DNA of 64,000 bases from Stieleria mannarensis (GTDB lineage: Bacteria; Planctomycetota; Planctomycetia; Pirellulales; Pirellulaceae), in the NCBI RefSeq assembly GCF_014154935.1, contig NZ_JACEHH010000044.1:1-64000 (forward strand), read 5' to 3'. The notes under the pieces were generated by a model. That model was not told the DNA's origin. It made no database searches and saw only the letters and a program-made list of their open reading frames with translations. The first letter of the stretch is position 1. Each line of letters begins with the position of its first letter. Positions 33,507-42,045 of the stretch are shown here, piece after piece. Position numbers and translations under genes: made by a program.

Positions 33507-34657
33507 TCGGCTCCCAGCGGGCCCGAGGCGTCGCTGACGATCTGCCGCAGCTTTCCAACGTCGCTGACGATCTTTTCCGCCACGACGTCCTCTTCGCGAA
33601 ACGTCGCCATCAGAATCTGGCGTTCGCCGGTACGGCTGAAATCATAGATGATCCGGATCGTCCCATCGGTGGTCTGTTGGCCATCGGGATACGAGACTTG
33701 GTTGCGTTCGTCCAGCAACAGCCCGCCGCTCCAACTGCGCCCCTCATCATCGGAGACGAACGCGGTCAGGTGCGAGCGGCCGATCTTCTGGTCGACCGGG
33801 CCGTGTTTGACCAACAGCAGTTTGCCGGAATTCAATCGACGGATGAAGAACCTGGCACTGGTGTGGGCGATGTCCGATGGGGTCAATTCCGGCCACGTGC
33901 GTCCTTGGTCGGTCGAAATACTTTCGCCGATTCCGTAACGCGTGCGGGCCAACATCCACAGCGTCCCGTCGCGTCGCTCGATCAACATGTGTTCGTCAAA
34001 CGCACGGTCTTTTTCCGGAACATTGCAACCGCCCCGCAGCTCCCACGTCGCCCCTTCATCCTCGGAAACGATCACGCGGGCGCTGTGGTCGGTCTTTCGC
34101 CACGTCGATGCCGGTAACATCCACTCACCAGAAGACGTCACCAGCGGCTTGCACATCATGATCCCGTCGGTGATGCGTTCGGGCGGCTCGTACTGCGGAC
34201 GTGCATCATCGGGATTGGTAATCGCCAGAAACCACACGCCGGCGACCGTTCCCTCGTGCCCGATCGCCTGAGCCCATGCCAGACGCAGCTTGCCGTCCGG
34301 GGCCATCCACAGTTCCGGATCATAGGCTCGAACCGGTCCGCCTTCGTCAGGATCGACGACCAGCACTTCGGTCCACGTCTTCCCATCGTCGCCGCTGGTG
34401 CTCAGCACGACATAATTGTTTTTGTCTTCACCAGGTGTGACGCCGGCGTACCAGGTTGCCCACAATCGGCCATCGGGAGCCACCGCCAGACTGGGAATCC
34501 CTTGAAACGCCCGGTTGCTGGAAGCATGAATCGGATTGCCCGGTTGCACCACCGCGGGAGGTTTCAAAAACAGATCGCCATCCGCGGCAAGCACCGTGAT
34601 CGTCGGCAGGGTCGTCAGCAAACTCATCGCGGCAACGCGAATCAGACGGCAAAGCAT
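33503..34657 (-). CDS. Secreted sialidase-like BNR protein
   Basis: 384 residues with a signal peptide (VAAMSLLTTLPTITVLAADG). Four Asp-box motifs mark the blades: STSGDDGKTW, SEDEGATW, STDQGRTW and SDDEGRSW. An FQGIPSLAVAPDGRLWATWYAG start and SYPDGQQTTDGTIRIIYDF end fit the sialidase (GH33-like) superfamily. The catalytic arginine triad cannot be assigned with certainty, so it could be an exo-sialidase, a related glycosidase or a sugar-acid lyase-type propeller. Its stop overlaps the TctC-TctB start by ATGA, making a three-gene operon of a secreted glycan enzyme and a high-affinity acid transporter. Confidence 0.85.
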   Translation of the reverse strand: MLCRLIRVAAMSLLTTLPTITVLAADGDLFLKPPAVVQPGNPIHASSNRAFQGIPSLAVAPDGRLWATWYAGVTPGEDKNNYVVLSTSGDDGKTWTEVLVVDPDEGGPVRAYDPELWMAPDGKLRLAWAQAIGHEGTVAGVWFLAITNPDDARPQYEPPERITDGIMMCKPLVTSSGEWMLPASTWRKTDHSARVIVSEDEGATWELRGGCNVPEKDRAFDEHMLIERRDGTLWMLARTRYGIGESISTDQGRTWPELTPSDIAHTSARFFIRRLNSGKLLLVKHGPVDQKIGRSHLTAFVSDDEGRSWSGGLLLDERNQVSYPDGQQTTDGTIRIIYDFSRTGERQILMATFREEDVVAEKIVSDVGKLRQIVSDASGPLGAE

Positions 34658-34834
34658 GAGGTGTCCCGTAGAAAATCAATGAAGTCGTACTCACCAGTGC
34701 CACATCACTGGCACTTTTTACAGACGCAACAGTCTAACCCGATCCGAAAGCCGCCGCACACATGCCATCGGCCCGAGTTGTTGAACGCTTTAGTCCGCTG
34801 GCGACGACATCAACCGGCAGTGCTCCGGGTGATT

Positions 34835-35144
34835 GGTCAAAAAATTTGCTGGTCAAAAAATCGAACCGTGCAGGAATTCGAGTTCTAGCAAACGCGGCAC
34901 CATCCTCTGCCCTCCATCCTCTGCCCTCCATCCTCTGCCCTCCATCCTCTGCCCTCCATCCTCTGCCCTCATCTTTTGCCCTGCATTTTTTGACCACCCC
35001 ATTTTTTGACCACCCCATTTTTTGACCACCCCATTTTTTGACCACCCCATTTTTTGACCACCCCATTTTTTGACCACCCCATTTTTTGACCTCCCCATCT
35101 CTCGGCCTTCCCATCTCTCGGCCTCCCCATCTCTCGGCCTCCGC
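34835..35144. repeat. Three abutting tandem arrays (14, 16 and 16 nt) with inverted leader units
   Basis: Two reverse units GGTCAAAAAAT (34835-34845, 34851-34861) come first. Then come six 14-nt units of the ATCCTCTGCCCTCC type (34902-34984), seven 16-nt units ATTTTTTGACCACCCC (34985-35096) and three 16-nt units ATCTCTCGGCCTCCCC (35097-35144). All units begin AT and end in C-rich DNA and the arrays touch without spacers. The GGTCAAAAAAT leaders can pair with each ATTTTTTGACC. The open frames read through the arrays are artefacts of the periodicity. Confidence 0.9.
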
Positions 35145-35162
35145 TTCATCCCTGCTGCGAAT

Positions 35163-35186
35163 CGCCGCGGTGACGTTACCGCGGCG
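35163..35186. other. Perfect 9-bp hairpin
   Basis: CGCCGCGGT, 6-nt loop GACGTT, ACCGCGGCG, directly after the tandem arrays. It is very stable but has no T-tract on either strand. It may protect or end the RNA, or it may be a protein-binding palindrome. Confidence 0.5.
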
Positions 35187-35249
35187 TCCCCGCGATCAAT
35201 CGAAATCGACGCTTCGCAGCGCAAGCGGTAGAGGCGTGCCGGCGGAAAC

Positions 35250-35277
35250 TTGGGCATCGGCAACAATCAGCTACAAT
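35250..35277 (+). promoter_or_regulatory. Possible sigma70-like promoter
   Basis: TTGGGC (35250-35255), a 16-nt spacer and TACAAT (35272-35277) precede the membrane protein gene at 35447. This is a moderate match only. It would leave a leader of about 165 nt. No better candidate is visible in the interval. Confidence 0.35.
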
Positions 35278-35446
35278 GTCGCGTTGTATTTTGAGGGGGG
35301 GCAGCGTTTGCAACCGCGATGGCAGGCCCCGCGACGACGTCCGGATTCCGGCAGCGACGCCTGCCAAGCGATCTGAGCAATGGCTAGAGTGCTCTGGGAG
35401 TGAAACACGACTCAACGACCGAAACGATCTTCATCTGCATCCCACC

Positions 35447-36358
35447 ATGAGCCCCGAAAAGACTGAAAATCGTCCGCCCCATCAACCCACCGGCTCAGTC
35501 ACCGACGGAATCTTGGTTTCGGTCTTGCGGTTGTCAGCCTTTTTGTGCTTGGCCGGTTGGGCCTGGGTGCACCTCTACTGGGAAGGCCCCTACGGCGTTC
35601 TGCTGTGGCAGGATTCCACTTACGATTTCGCCCAGTGGCTGGGGATCAGCTGGGAAGAATTCGTCGGCAACGGGGTCGACGAAGGTTGGGTGCAACGCTG
35701 GATATCTCGCATCGGTTGGATCTATGTGGCCTGCGCGATCCTGAGTCTGACGGCCCGAAAAACATCCGACCTGCAGATGCTGGTGCTGCTGACCGGCACC
35801 GGGATGCTGGCCGTGTTGAGTTATGCCAAGTACGTCGCTGCCCAGCGTCAGTTGCCGATGCTGGTGGAACATGGCGGACAGGTGCTCGCCCCCGCGCTGT
35901 TGGCACTGGCGTTGGCACTGGGAGGGCGACATCGCGTCACCGTGGGGGTGGCCATGGTCGCCGTGGTCACGACCTTTGCCGGACACGGGGCCTATGCCTT
36001 GGGTTGGTGGCCCACCCCAGGCAATTTCTACGCGATGATTTCCCTGTCCTTGGGACTAGACTACGATTCGGCGACGACCATGCTACGAATCGCTGGATTC
36101 CTGGACCTGGCCGTCGGCGTGCTGCTGTTCATCCCCCCGTTACGCCGGTTTGCCGCCGGGTACGCCGTCCTCTGGGGACTGCTGACTTCGTTGGCCCGTC
36201 CCGTTGCCGGCATGTCGACCGGTCTGATCTACTGGGGAGCGGACCAGTACCTCCACGAGTCGATTTTGCGGGCGCCCCATTTTCTGATCCCGCTGTACCT
36301 GTTCCTGCTCTGGCGCCGCCCGCGTCCGGCTGATGCTACACTTGAGCCCCCTTCCTGA
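35447..36358 (+). CDS. Multi-pass membrane protein of unknown function
   Basis: 303 residues from ATG 35447 (MSPEKTENRPPHQPTG). A hydrophilic N-tail is followed by about eight to nine hydrophobic segments (LSAFLCLAGWAWVHLYW, WIYVACAILSLTA, MLVLLTGTGMLAVLSYAKY, PALLALALALGG, VGVAMVAVVTTFAGHGAYALG, LDLAVGVLLFIPP, APHFLIPLYLFLLW). Trp, Gly and Tyr are common at segment ends. I recognise no named family; conserved-looking charged or His positions are few (GHGAYALGWWPTPGNFY). The frame remains open upstream to 35276, but that part is not protein-like. The PhoD-like gene begins 26 nt after its stop. Confidence 0.75.
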   Translation: MSPEKTENRPPHQPTGSVTDGILVSVLRLSAFLCLAGWAWVHLYWEGPYGVLLWQDSTYDFAQWLGISWEEFVGNGVDEGWVQRWISRIGWIYVACAILSLTARKTSDLQMLVLLTGTGMLAVLSYAKYVAAQRQLPMLVEHGGQVLAPALLALALALGGRHRVTVGVAMVAVVTTFAGHGAYALGWWPTPGNFYAMISLSLGLDYDSATTMLRIAGFLDLAVGVLLFIPPLRRFAAGYAVLWGLLTSLARPVAGMSTGLIYWGADQYLHESILRAPHFLIPLYLFLLWRRPRPADATLEPPS

Positions 36359-36384
36359 ATTCGCCCGAATCTCCTGAAATCACC

Positions 36385-38244
36385 ATGCACTCCATGCTTC
36401 GAACCGTTTCGTGCGGTTGCCTGCTGCTGACGGCTTTCCATTTCACCGCTGCCCCGTTCGCCGCCGCCCAGACGGGCCGATCACGTCCGCGAGGCCGTGC
36501 CGACCTGAGCATTCCCACGGTCGAGAAAAAGGACCTGATCTGCTTTGCCCTGTACACCGTCAGCGACCAGACGCTCAAACTGACCGCCCAACTGTACCCG
36601 CTCTCGGACGAGGATACGAAAACGGTCCGATTGGAAATTGAAAAGGATGGCAAGTGGATCGAGGCGGCGCGAACGGCCGCGATCGAACCCGGCTGGACGG
36701 CGACCTTCCGGATCGAAAACTGGGACGATACAAAATCGCATCGCTATCGCGTCGCGCACGGCGCCGAAGCATTCTATGAGGGCATGATCCGCAAGAACCC
36801 GGTGGACAAAGACGAAATCGTCGTCGCGGCATTCACCGGCAATTCGATCCACCCCGTCCACGGCGGCGATATCTCGCGTCAGGACTTGATCGACAACGTC
36901 AAACGAGCCGACGCCGACCTGCTGTTCTTCTCCGGCGACCAAGTCTACGATCACAATCGCCATTACGCCGCGTGGTTGAAATTCGGCCGCGACTTTGGCG
37001 ACATCATCCGCAACCGCCCGACGGTCTGTTTGCCGGACGATCACGACGTCGGCCAGCCGAACCTTTGGGGCGAAAGCGGCAAGATCTCCACGCTCAGCGG
37101 CGCCGCCGACGGCGGCTATGCGAAACCGGCTGTCTACGTCAAAGAAGTCGAGCGTGCCCAGACCAGCAACCTGCCCGACCCGGTCGATCCCCACAAGATC
37201 GGCCAGGGAATCGGTGTCTACTTTACGAACCTGAACTGGGGAAACGTCGACTTCGCAATCCTGGAAGACCGCAAGTTCAAAACCGGCCCCGCCGGGCGTG
37301 TCCCCAAGCAAGGCCCGCGTCCGGACCACATTCGCAACCCCGATTACGACCCGGCCAGCGTGGACGTCGACGGTGCGGTGCTGTTGGGAGACCGACAACT
37401 GAAATTCCTTCGCACTTGGGCGCAAGATTGGCGGCAAGCGGAGTTAAAGGTCGCCCTGTCGCAAACCATCTTCTGCGGCGGTGCCCACATCCACGGTTCC
37501 GCCAACGGGCGGTTGCACGCCGACATGGACTCCAACGGCTGGCCGCAATCCGGACGCAATCGAGCACTCGACGCGCTGCGCAAAGGTTTCGCATTCCACT
37601 TGGCCGGCGACCAGCACTTGGCCACGATCTTCCACCACGGGATCGACGAACATCGCGACGCCGTTTGGTCGTTCTGCGTTCCATCGATCGCGAACCTTTA
37701 CCTGCGTTGGTGGGAGCCGCTGGAACCGGGAAAGAACCGTGAGCCCGGGGCACCGGAGTACACCGGAGATCACCTGGACGGGTTTGCCAACAAGGTGACC
37801 AATTTCGCAGCGGCCAACCCCGAAAAGAAACCGGCCGGGAATTTGTTGAATACCCGCGCCGCCGGATTCGGCATCGTTCGGTTCAATACCAAGGACCGCA
37901 CGATCACGATGGAATGCTGGCCGCGGAACGTGGACATCACCGACGCCGACGCCCGGCAGTACCCCGGCTGGCCACGAACAATTTCCCAGTTCGACAACTA
38001 CAACCCGCCGTCCTGGGGCAAGCTCGGTGAACTGACGTTCAATGTCGCTGATCCAGTCATTCAAGTCATCGAGGCAGGCAATGGCGACGTGCTGTACACC
38101 GTGCGTGCAAAGGGTACATCGTTCACCCCGATGGCACCAAACGGCAAGGCGTTCATCGTCAAGGCCGGCAAGGATGCTCCAACAACGGTTGTCAGCGAAA
38201 ACGCGAAAGTCGGCGGCGATGCGATCAACGTGTCACTGAAATAG
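36385..38244 (+). CDS. Secreted PhoD-like metallophosphatase
   Basis: 619 residues with signal peptide MHSMLRTVSCGCLLLTAFHF. After an N-terminal beta domain (about 40-140) the phosphatase core has FSGDQVYDHN (D185 metal ligand) and CLPDDHDVGQPNLWGESG (residues about 215-231), the usual PhoD-like metal sites. Further sites are CGGAHIHGS and LAGDQHLATIFHHG with late His ligands. Such enzymes are calcium/iron phosphatases or phosphodiesterases that release phosphate outside the cell; several planctomycete members are of unknown specificity. The C-terminal about 120 residues form another beta domain. It is 26 nt from the upstream membrane protein and may be co-expressed. Confidence 0.9.
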   Translation: MHSMLRTVSCGCLLLTAFHFTAAPFAAAQTGRSRPRGRADLSIPTVEKKDLICFALYTVSDQTLKLTAQLYPLSDEDTKTVRLEIEKDGKWIEAARTAAIEPGWTATFRIENWDDTKSHRYRVAHGAEAFYEGMIRKNPVDKDEIVVAAFTGNSIHPVHGGDISRQDLIDNVKRADADLLFFSGDQVYDHNRHYAAWLKFGRDFGDIIRNRPTVCLPDDHDVGQPNLWGESGKISTLSGAADGGYAKPAVYVKEVERAQTSNLPDPVDPHKIGQGIGVYFTNLNWGNVDFAILEDRKFKTGPAGRVPKQGPRPDHIRNPDYDPASVDVDGAVLLGDRQLKFLRTWAQDWRQAELKVALSQTIFCGGAHIHGSANGRLHADMDSNGWPQSGRNRALDALRKGFAFHLAGDQHLATIFHHGIDEHRDAVWSFCVPSIANLYLRWWEPLEPGKNREPGAPEYTGDHLDGFANKVTNFAAANPEKKPAGNLLNTRAAGFGIVRFNTKDRTITMECWPRNVDITDADARQYPGWPRTISQFDNYNPPSWGKLGELTFNVADPVIQVIEAGNGDVLYTVRAKGTSFTPMAPNGKAFIVKAGKDAPTTVVSENAKVGGDAINVSLK

Positions 38245-38319
38245 CGACGCAAGCCCCGAGCGTGGCTTCGTGCGATCAGAGCAGACGAATGATCACCGCC
38301 GGTACCCGCGTTCATTGCC

Positions 38320-38370
38320 GCAGACAACGCGGAAATGCAGACAACGCGGAAATGCAGACAACGCGGAAAT
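38320..38370. repeat. 17-nt tandem repeat, three exact units
   Basis: GCAGACAACGCGGAAAT repeated exactly three times (38320-38336, 38337-38353, 38354-38370) between the PhoD-like gene and the orphan gene at 38516. The rest of this 271-nt gap shows no gene. Confidence 0.9.
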
Positions 38371-38515
38371 TCTGACTCGCTTGCTCGTACCTTCGGCCAC
38401 AAGCGTTGCGGTGAGGTGTAGACTGGACTGAAGCCTGGCGATTTCTTTTGACGCGGTTGAACAATTGATGAGCACCAGGTATCGCCATTTCACTCGACTG
38501 CTCGCGGATAATTGA

Positions 38516-39550
38516 ATGCCCCTTCTCTCTCCCCGTGATACCGGATTCGCGCTTTCGGTCGCCCGCAATAAATGGCATTTCAAGAGCCGCCGACTTTGCA
38601 AGCTGTTGCGAGTGTTGGTCGAGACCCAGAACACACCGAGTGCCCGCAACCTCGCACGGCTGCAAAAACGGATCGACCGTTGGCGTGACAAAAATCCCAA
38701 AGAAGTCGCAGCTCGGGGGACGCGTCTCGCTGAACTCGAAGGCGAGGTAGCCGCGGCGCTTGCGGCTCTGAACGCCCCAGACTTAGACGTGCCCGAGCCG
38801 CCCGATCCGATCGATTTCGGTGGCGACGACATACCGGTGCTGACGGACGCCGAACTCAAGCGTCGTTTTCCATCACTGCAGCAAATCCAGATCACCGACC
38901 TGCCTAGTGGTGTGCCCGGACAATACACCTTCACCCCGGAAAACATTCACTCCGAAGGCGACCGGAACAAGGCGCTCGCTCGGCTCGGTCCGACCAAAAA
39001 CCCCCAGGACGATCTCCTCTACTGGCTGATCCTCGGCAAATTGGTCACGACTCCCAAGCTGGGCAGTTACTACGGCCGCTGCTTCAGCTGTGCCGCCGCC
39101 GTGATCAAATGCTTGGTCTCAGACGAAGATTTCGACGACCTCGTGATTGAGCACGTGGGCTCGATCGCCTATGACCACCACCTGATCATCTTGGGGCGAG
39201 AAAACGCCGACGGCAGCACCGCCTGGGGCCTTGAGCGACAGGACCATTGGGGCGACGCCTTGGTGATCGATGTTTGGCAGGGCAACCATTCGGGCACGTT
39301 TCAGTATCTCTACGAACCACGCGAATATGATTACACGAACGGTCAAAAACTGCGTTGGTTCTGCTCCTACGATCCTGCAAAGCGAGCCGAGCACCGCATC
39401 TACTTGGCCGGATTGCGCGAATTGCGTGCAAGCCCGTTGAACGCTCGGGTGATGGGACAGGCCCTGGCGCATAAGGGCGACACGAGTGTTGGCGAAGCGG
39501 GCGCCTGGGTGAAAGATCCTTTGACAGGAAAGTGGGGCCCCCCGACCTGA
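38516..39550 (+). CDS. Orphan protein with possible papain-like Cys-His-Asp domain
   Basis: 344 residues, no signal peptide. Residues 1-85 are basic and helical (coiled-coil-like LQKRIDRWRDKNPKEVAARG), followed by a Pro/Asp-rich linker. Residues about 165-290 show SYYGRCFSCAAAVIKCLV (C189, C192), YDHHLIILGRE (H221, H222) and WGDALVIDVWQGN (D252). The order C, H, then D in a VIDxW strand is that of papain-like peptidases and deamidases of the Tox-PL/effector kind. This is my pattern reading, not a match to a named family. The end carries WVKDPLTGKWGPP. There is no adjacent immunity-like gene. It could also be a non-catalytic protein. Confidence 0.6.
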   Translation: MPLLSPRDTGFALSVARNKWHFKSRRLCKLLRVLVETQNTPSARNLARLQKRIDRWRDKNPKEVAARGTRLAELEGEVAAALAALNAPDLDVPEPPDPIDFGGDDIPVLTDAELKRRFPSLQQIQITDLPSGVPGQYTFTPENIHSEGDRNKALARLGPTKNPQDDLLYWLILGKLVTTPKLGSYYGRCFSCAAAVIKCLVSDEDFDDLVIEHVGSIAYDHHLIILGRENADGSTAWGLERQDHWGDALVIDVWQGNHSGTFQYLYEPREYDYTNGQKLRWFCSYDPAKRAEHRIYLAGLRELRASPLNARVMGQALAHKGDTSVGEAGAWVKDPLTGKWGPPT

Positions 39551-39665
39551 CCTTGGGGGCAGTCCTGACGACCGAGATTTGCGACGGCAAACAGGAGGGT
39601 GTTACAATTGGCACTTCCGTGCCTGCGAGCGACTTCCTTCCCCCACACTCTCTCGACGCCCACGC

Positions 39666-42035
39666 ATGAAGGTCTTTCCAGCCACATTCCCCTGCGATCG
39701 CGGCATGTTGGTTTTAGCGATTTGCCTCGGATCGGTCGCGAGCTTGTTCCCGCTACTGCGAACCCAAGCCGCTGCCGAGGAAACGGCTCCCGAGACAAAA
39801 GCACCGGACAAGAGTACAGCGTCCGTTGACTTTCGTCGCGATATCCAACCGATCTTGCGCGAACATTGTTTCCAGTGTCATGCCGGGACGACCGAAGAAG
39901 GTGGCCTGAACCTGGGGATCAAAGCCCAAACGATGCAGGGCGGGGACAGCGGTGCGGCGATCGTTGCAGGAAAAGGCGAAGAAAGCTTGCTCGTCCAACT
40001 GGTCTCCGGCGCCGACGAAAGTCGCGTGATGCCGCCGGAAGGGAATCAACCGCTCAACGAAAAACAGATCCGACGCCTGCGAACCTGGATCGATCAAGGC
40101 GCCCCATGGCCCAATGACGCGGATGTGGTGGATCCCAAACGGGATCGTGCCAAGACGCACTGGGCATTTCAACGTCTTCACAAGCCAACGGTACCTTCAC
40201 GACCATGCCATGATGATTGGTCGAAGGGACCGATCGACCGCTTTGTCCTTCAGCGGTTAAGCGACGCCGGACTTCACCCCGCAGAGCCTGCCGATGCGCG
40301 ATCGTTGGTACGACGTTTGTACTATGACGTGATCGGGTTGCCGCCCACCGGGGCGCAAGTCACGCAATTCATCCGCGATCATGCCGAAGCCCCCGACTCG
40401 GCAGTCCAGATGCTTGTCGACCAATTGCTCGATTCTCCCCGCTACGGTGAGCGTTGGGGCAGACATTGGCTGGACGTGGCGCGGTATGCCGACAGCGACG
40501 GACAGGAAGCCGACCGTGATCGACCGCACGCGTACACCTACCGTGATTTTGTGATCGATGCGTTCAACGACAACATGCCCTACGACCAATTCGTGCGTTG
40601 GCAAATTGCCGGCGACGAATTCCAGCCGGACAACGACGCGGCGATTTCGGCCACGGGATTTCTAACCGCCGGTCCGGCGTTCAAGTTGCCCGAATCGTTT
40701 CTCGAAAGCGAACGCCTGATGAATCGCTACAACGAGCTGGACGACGTGATCTCGACGCTCGGGTCGGGGTTGTTGGGAATCACCGTCGCCTGTGCCCGCT
40801 GTCACGATCACAAATACGATGCGTTTTCGGCGAAAGAGTACTACCAGCTGCTGGGAGTCTTTCACAGCGGTGATCGCGTGTCGGAGAAATTGCCCAGTGG
40901 GAAAGAGGCGTTCTTCTTTCGCGACTTTGACAACGACCGCCGCACGACTTGGTTATTTCGCCGCAGCGATTTCTACGATCGCGAAATCGAAGTCGACATC
41001 GGATTCCCCGCGATGCTGTCCTCCGGGGTCGGCGCAGGCGACTATTGGCGGCAAGCCAAGGAAGACTATGGCAAGATCGGTCAAGCGAAAAGCACGCTGC
41101 AGCGTCGTGCCTTGGCCGAGTGGATCACCGACACCGACCAGGGCGGCGGGGCACTGTTGGCCCGAGTCATCGTCAACCGAGTTTGGCACCATCACTTCGG
41201 CAAAGGCATCGTGGCCACGACAAGCGACTTCGGCGTTCGCGGCGATTCCCCGACGCACCCGATGCTACTGGAGGACCTGGCCTATGAATTCGTCCAGGAC
41301 GGCTGGAATCTCAAGTCGCTTCATCGAAAGATCCTGACCAGCGCGGTTTGGCAACAAGCCGGCACGCCAGCGGCCGTCGACGACCGGGGACCGCAGATCG
41401 ACCCGGCCAACGATCTGCTTTGGCGAATGACACCGCAACGATTGGAAGTCGAAGTCATGCGGGACGCGATGCTGGCGGTCAGCGAAACGCTAAACCTTGA
41501 AGCGGGCGGACCGGGATTCAAGCCGTACATCGCTCCCGAAGCCAACCTCGCCCGCAACATCCAGGGCGAGCGTTATCCCAAAGACGCCAAGGACGACGCG
41601 ACCACTCGGCGGCGCAGCGTTTACATGTTCCACAAACGGCTGATCCCCTATCCGATGTTCCAGGCGTTCGACCGCCCGGACCTGATGACCAGCTGTGCGC
41701 AACGACAAAACACGACCGTGGCCCCACAAGCCATGGTGATCCTGAACGATCGCTTTGTCCGCTCCGTCGCTCGGGATTTCGCAATTCGTCTCGCTCAAGA
41801 TCAAACCGAAACGCCAACCTCCAAAGACCTCGATCTGCAACCGATCATCGAACAGGCCTATGAAGCTTCGTTCGCGCGGTTGCCGACAAACAGCGAACTC
41901 AAAACCTCGATCCGGTTCATTCAATCCCAAACCCGATCACGAACCGAGCGAGGCGAACCGAATCCACACCTTGCAGCACTGACCGACTATTGCCAGTCGT
42001 TGTTCGGGCTGAACGAATTCATCTACGTCGATTGA
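39666..42035 (+). CDS. Planctomycete cytochrome C / DUF1549 / DUF1553 protein
   Basis: 789 residues from ATG 39666 with a signal segment (GMLVLAICLGSVASLFPLL). Domain order: a haem-type PSCyt1 domain with CFQCH (C68, C71, H72) and PILREHCFQCH; PSCyt2/DUF1549 (about 150-360, FVLQRLSDAGLHPAEPAD, YGERWGRHWLDVARYADSDG); PSD1/DUF1553 (about 500-770, NRVWHHHFGKGIVATTSDFG, KLIPYPMFQAFDRPD-like end). A second CxxCH-like site (CARCHDHKYD) lies mid-protein. The family is planctomycete-specific and always paired with DUF1501. Its reaction is unknown, but c-type haem and the export signal point to a periplasmic redox or hydrolase complex. Confidence 0.94.
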   Translation: MKVFPATFPCDRGMLVLAICLGSVASLFPLLRTQAAAEETAPETKAPDKSTASVDFRRDIQPILREHCFQCHAGTTEEGGLNLGIKAQTMQGGDSGAAIVAGKGEESLLVQLVSGADESRVMPPEGNQPLNEKQIRRLRTWIDQGAPWPNDADVVDPKRDRAKTHWAFQRLHKPTVPSRPCHDDWSKGPIDRFVLQRLSDAGLHPAEPADARSLVRRLYYDVIGLPPTGAQVTQFIRDHAEAPDSAVQMLVDQLLDSPRYGERWGRHWLDVARYADSDGQEADRDRPHAYTYRDFVIDAFNDNMPYDQFVRWQIAGDEFQPDNDAAISATGFLTAGPAFKLPESFLESERLMNRYNELDDVISTLGSGLLGITVACARCHDHKYDAFSAKEYYQLLGVFHSGDRVSEKLPSGKEAFFFRDFDNDRRTTWLFRRSDFYDREIEVDIGFPAMLSSGVGAGDYWRQAKEDYGKIGQAKSTLQRRALAEWITDTDQGGGALLARVIVNRVWHHHFGKGIVATTSDFGVRGDSPTHPMLLEDLAYEFVQDGWNLKSLHRKILTSAVWQQAGTPAAVDDRGPQIDPANDLLWRMTPQRLEVEVMRDAMLAVSETLNLEAGGPGFKPYIAPEANLARNIQGERYPKDAKDDATTRRRSVYMFHKRLIPYPMFQAFDRPDLMTSCAQRQNTTVAPQAMVILNDRFVRSVARDFAIRLAQDQTETPTSKDLDLQPIIEQAYEASFARLPTNSELKTSIRFIQSQTRSRTERGEPNPHLAALTDYCQSLFGLNEFIYVD

Positions 42036-42045
42036 AAATGCAAAG

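Noticed and set aside
34902-35144. Possible CRISPR array
   Set aside because: Units are contiguous without spacers, unit lengths are 14-16 nt, and no cas gene is present.
34734-35266. Minus-strand open frames with repeated KNGVVKKWGGQKMGW-like text
   Set aside because: They are read through 16-nt tandem arrays in shifting frames; periodic DNA, not a protein.
36481-37437. 318-residue open frame on the minus strand
   Set aside because: Antisense to the PhoD-like phosphatase, which has clear metal motifs.
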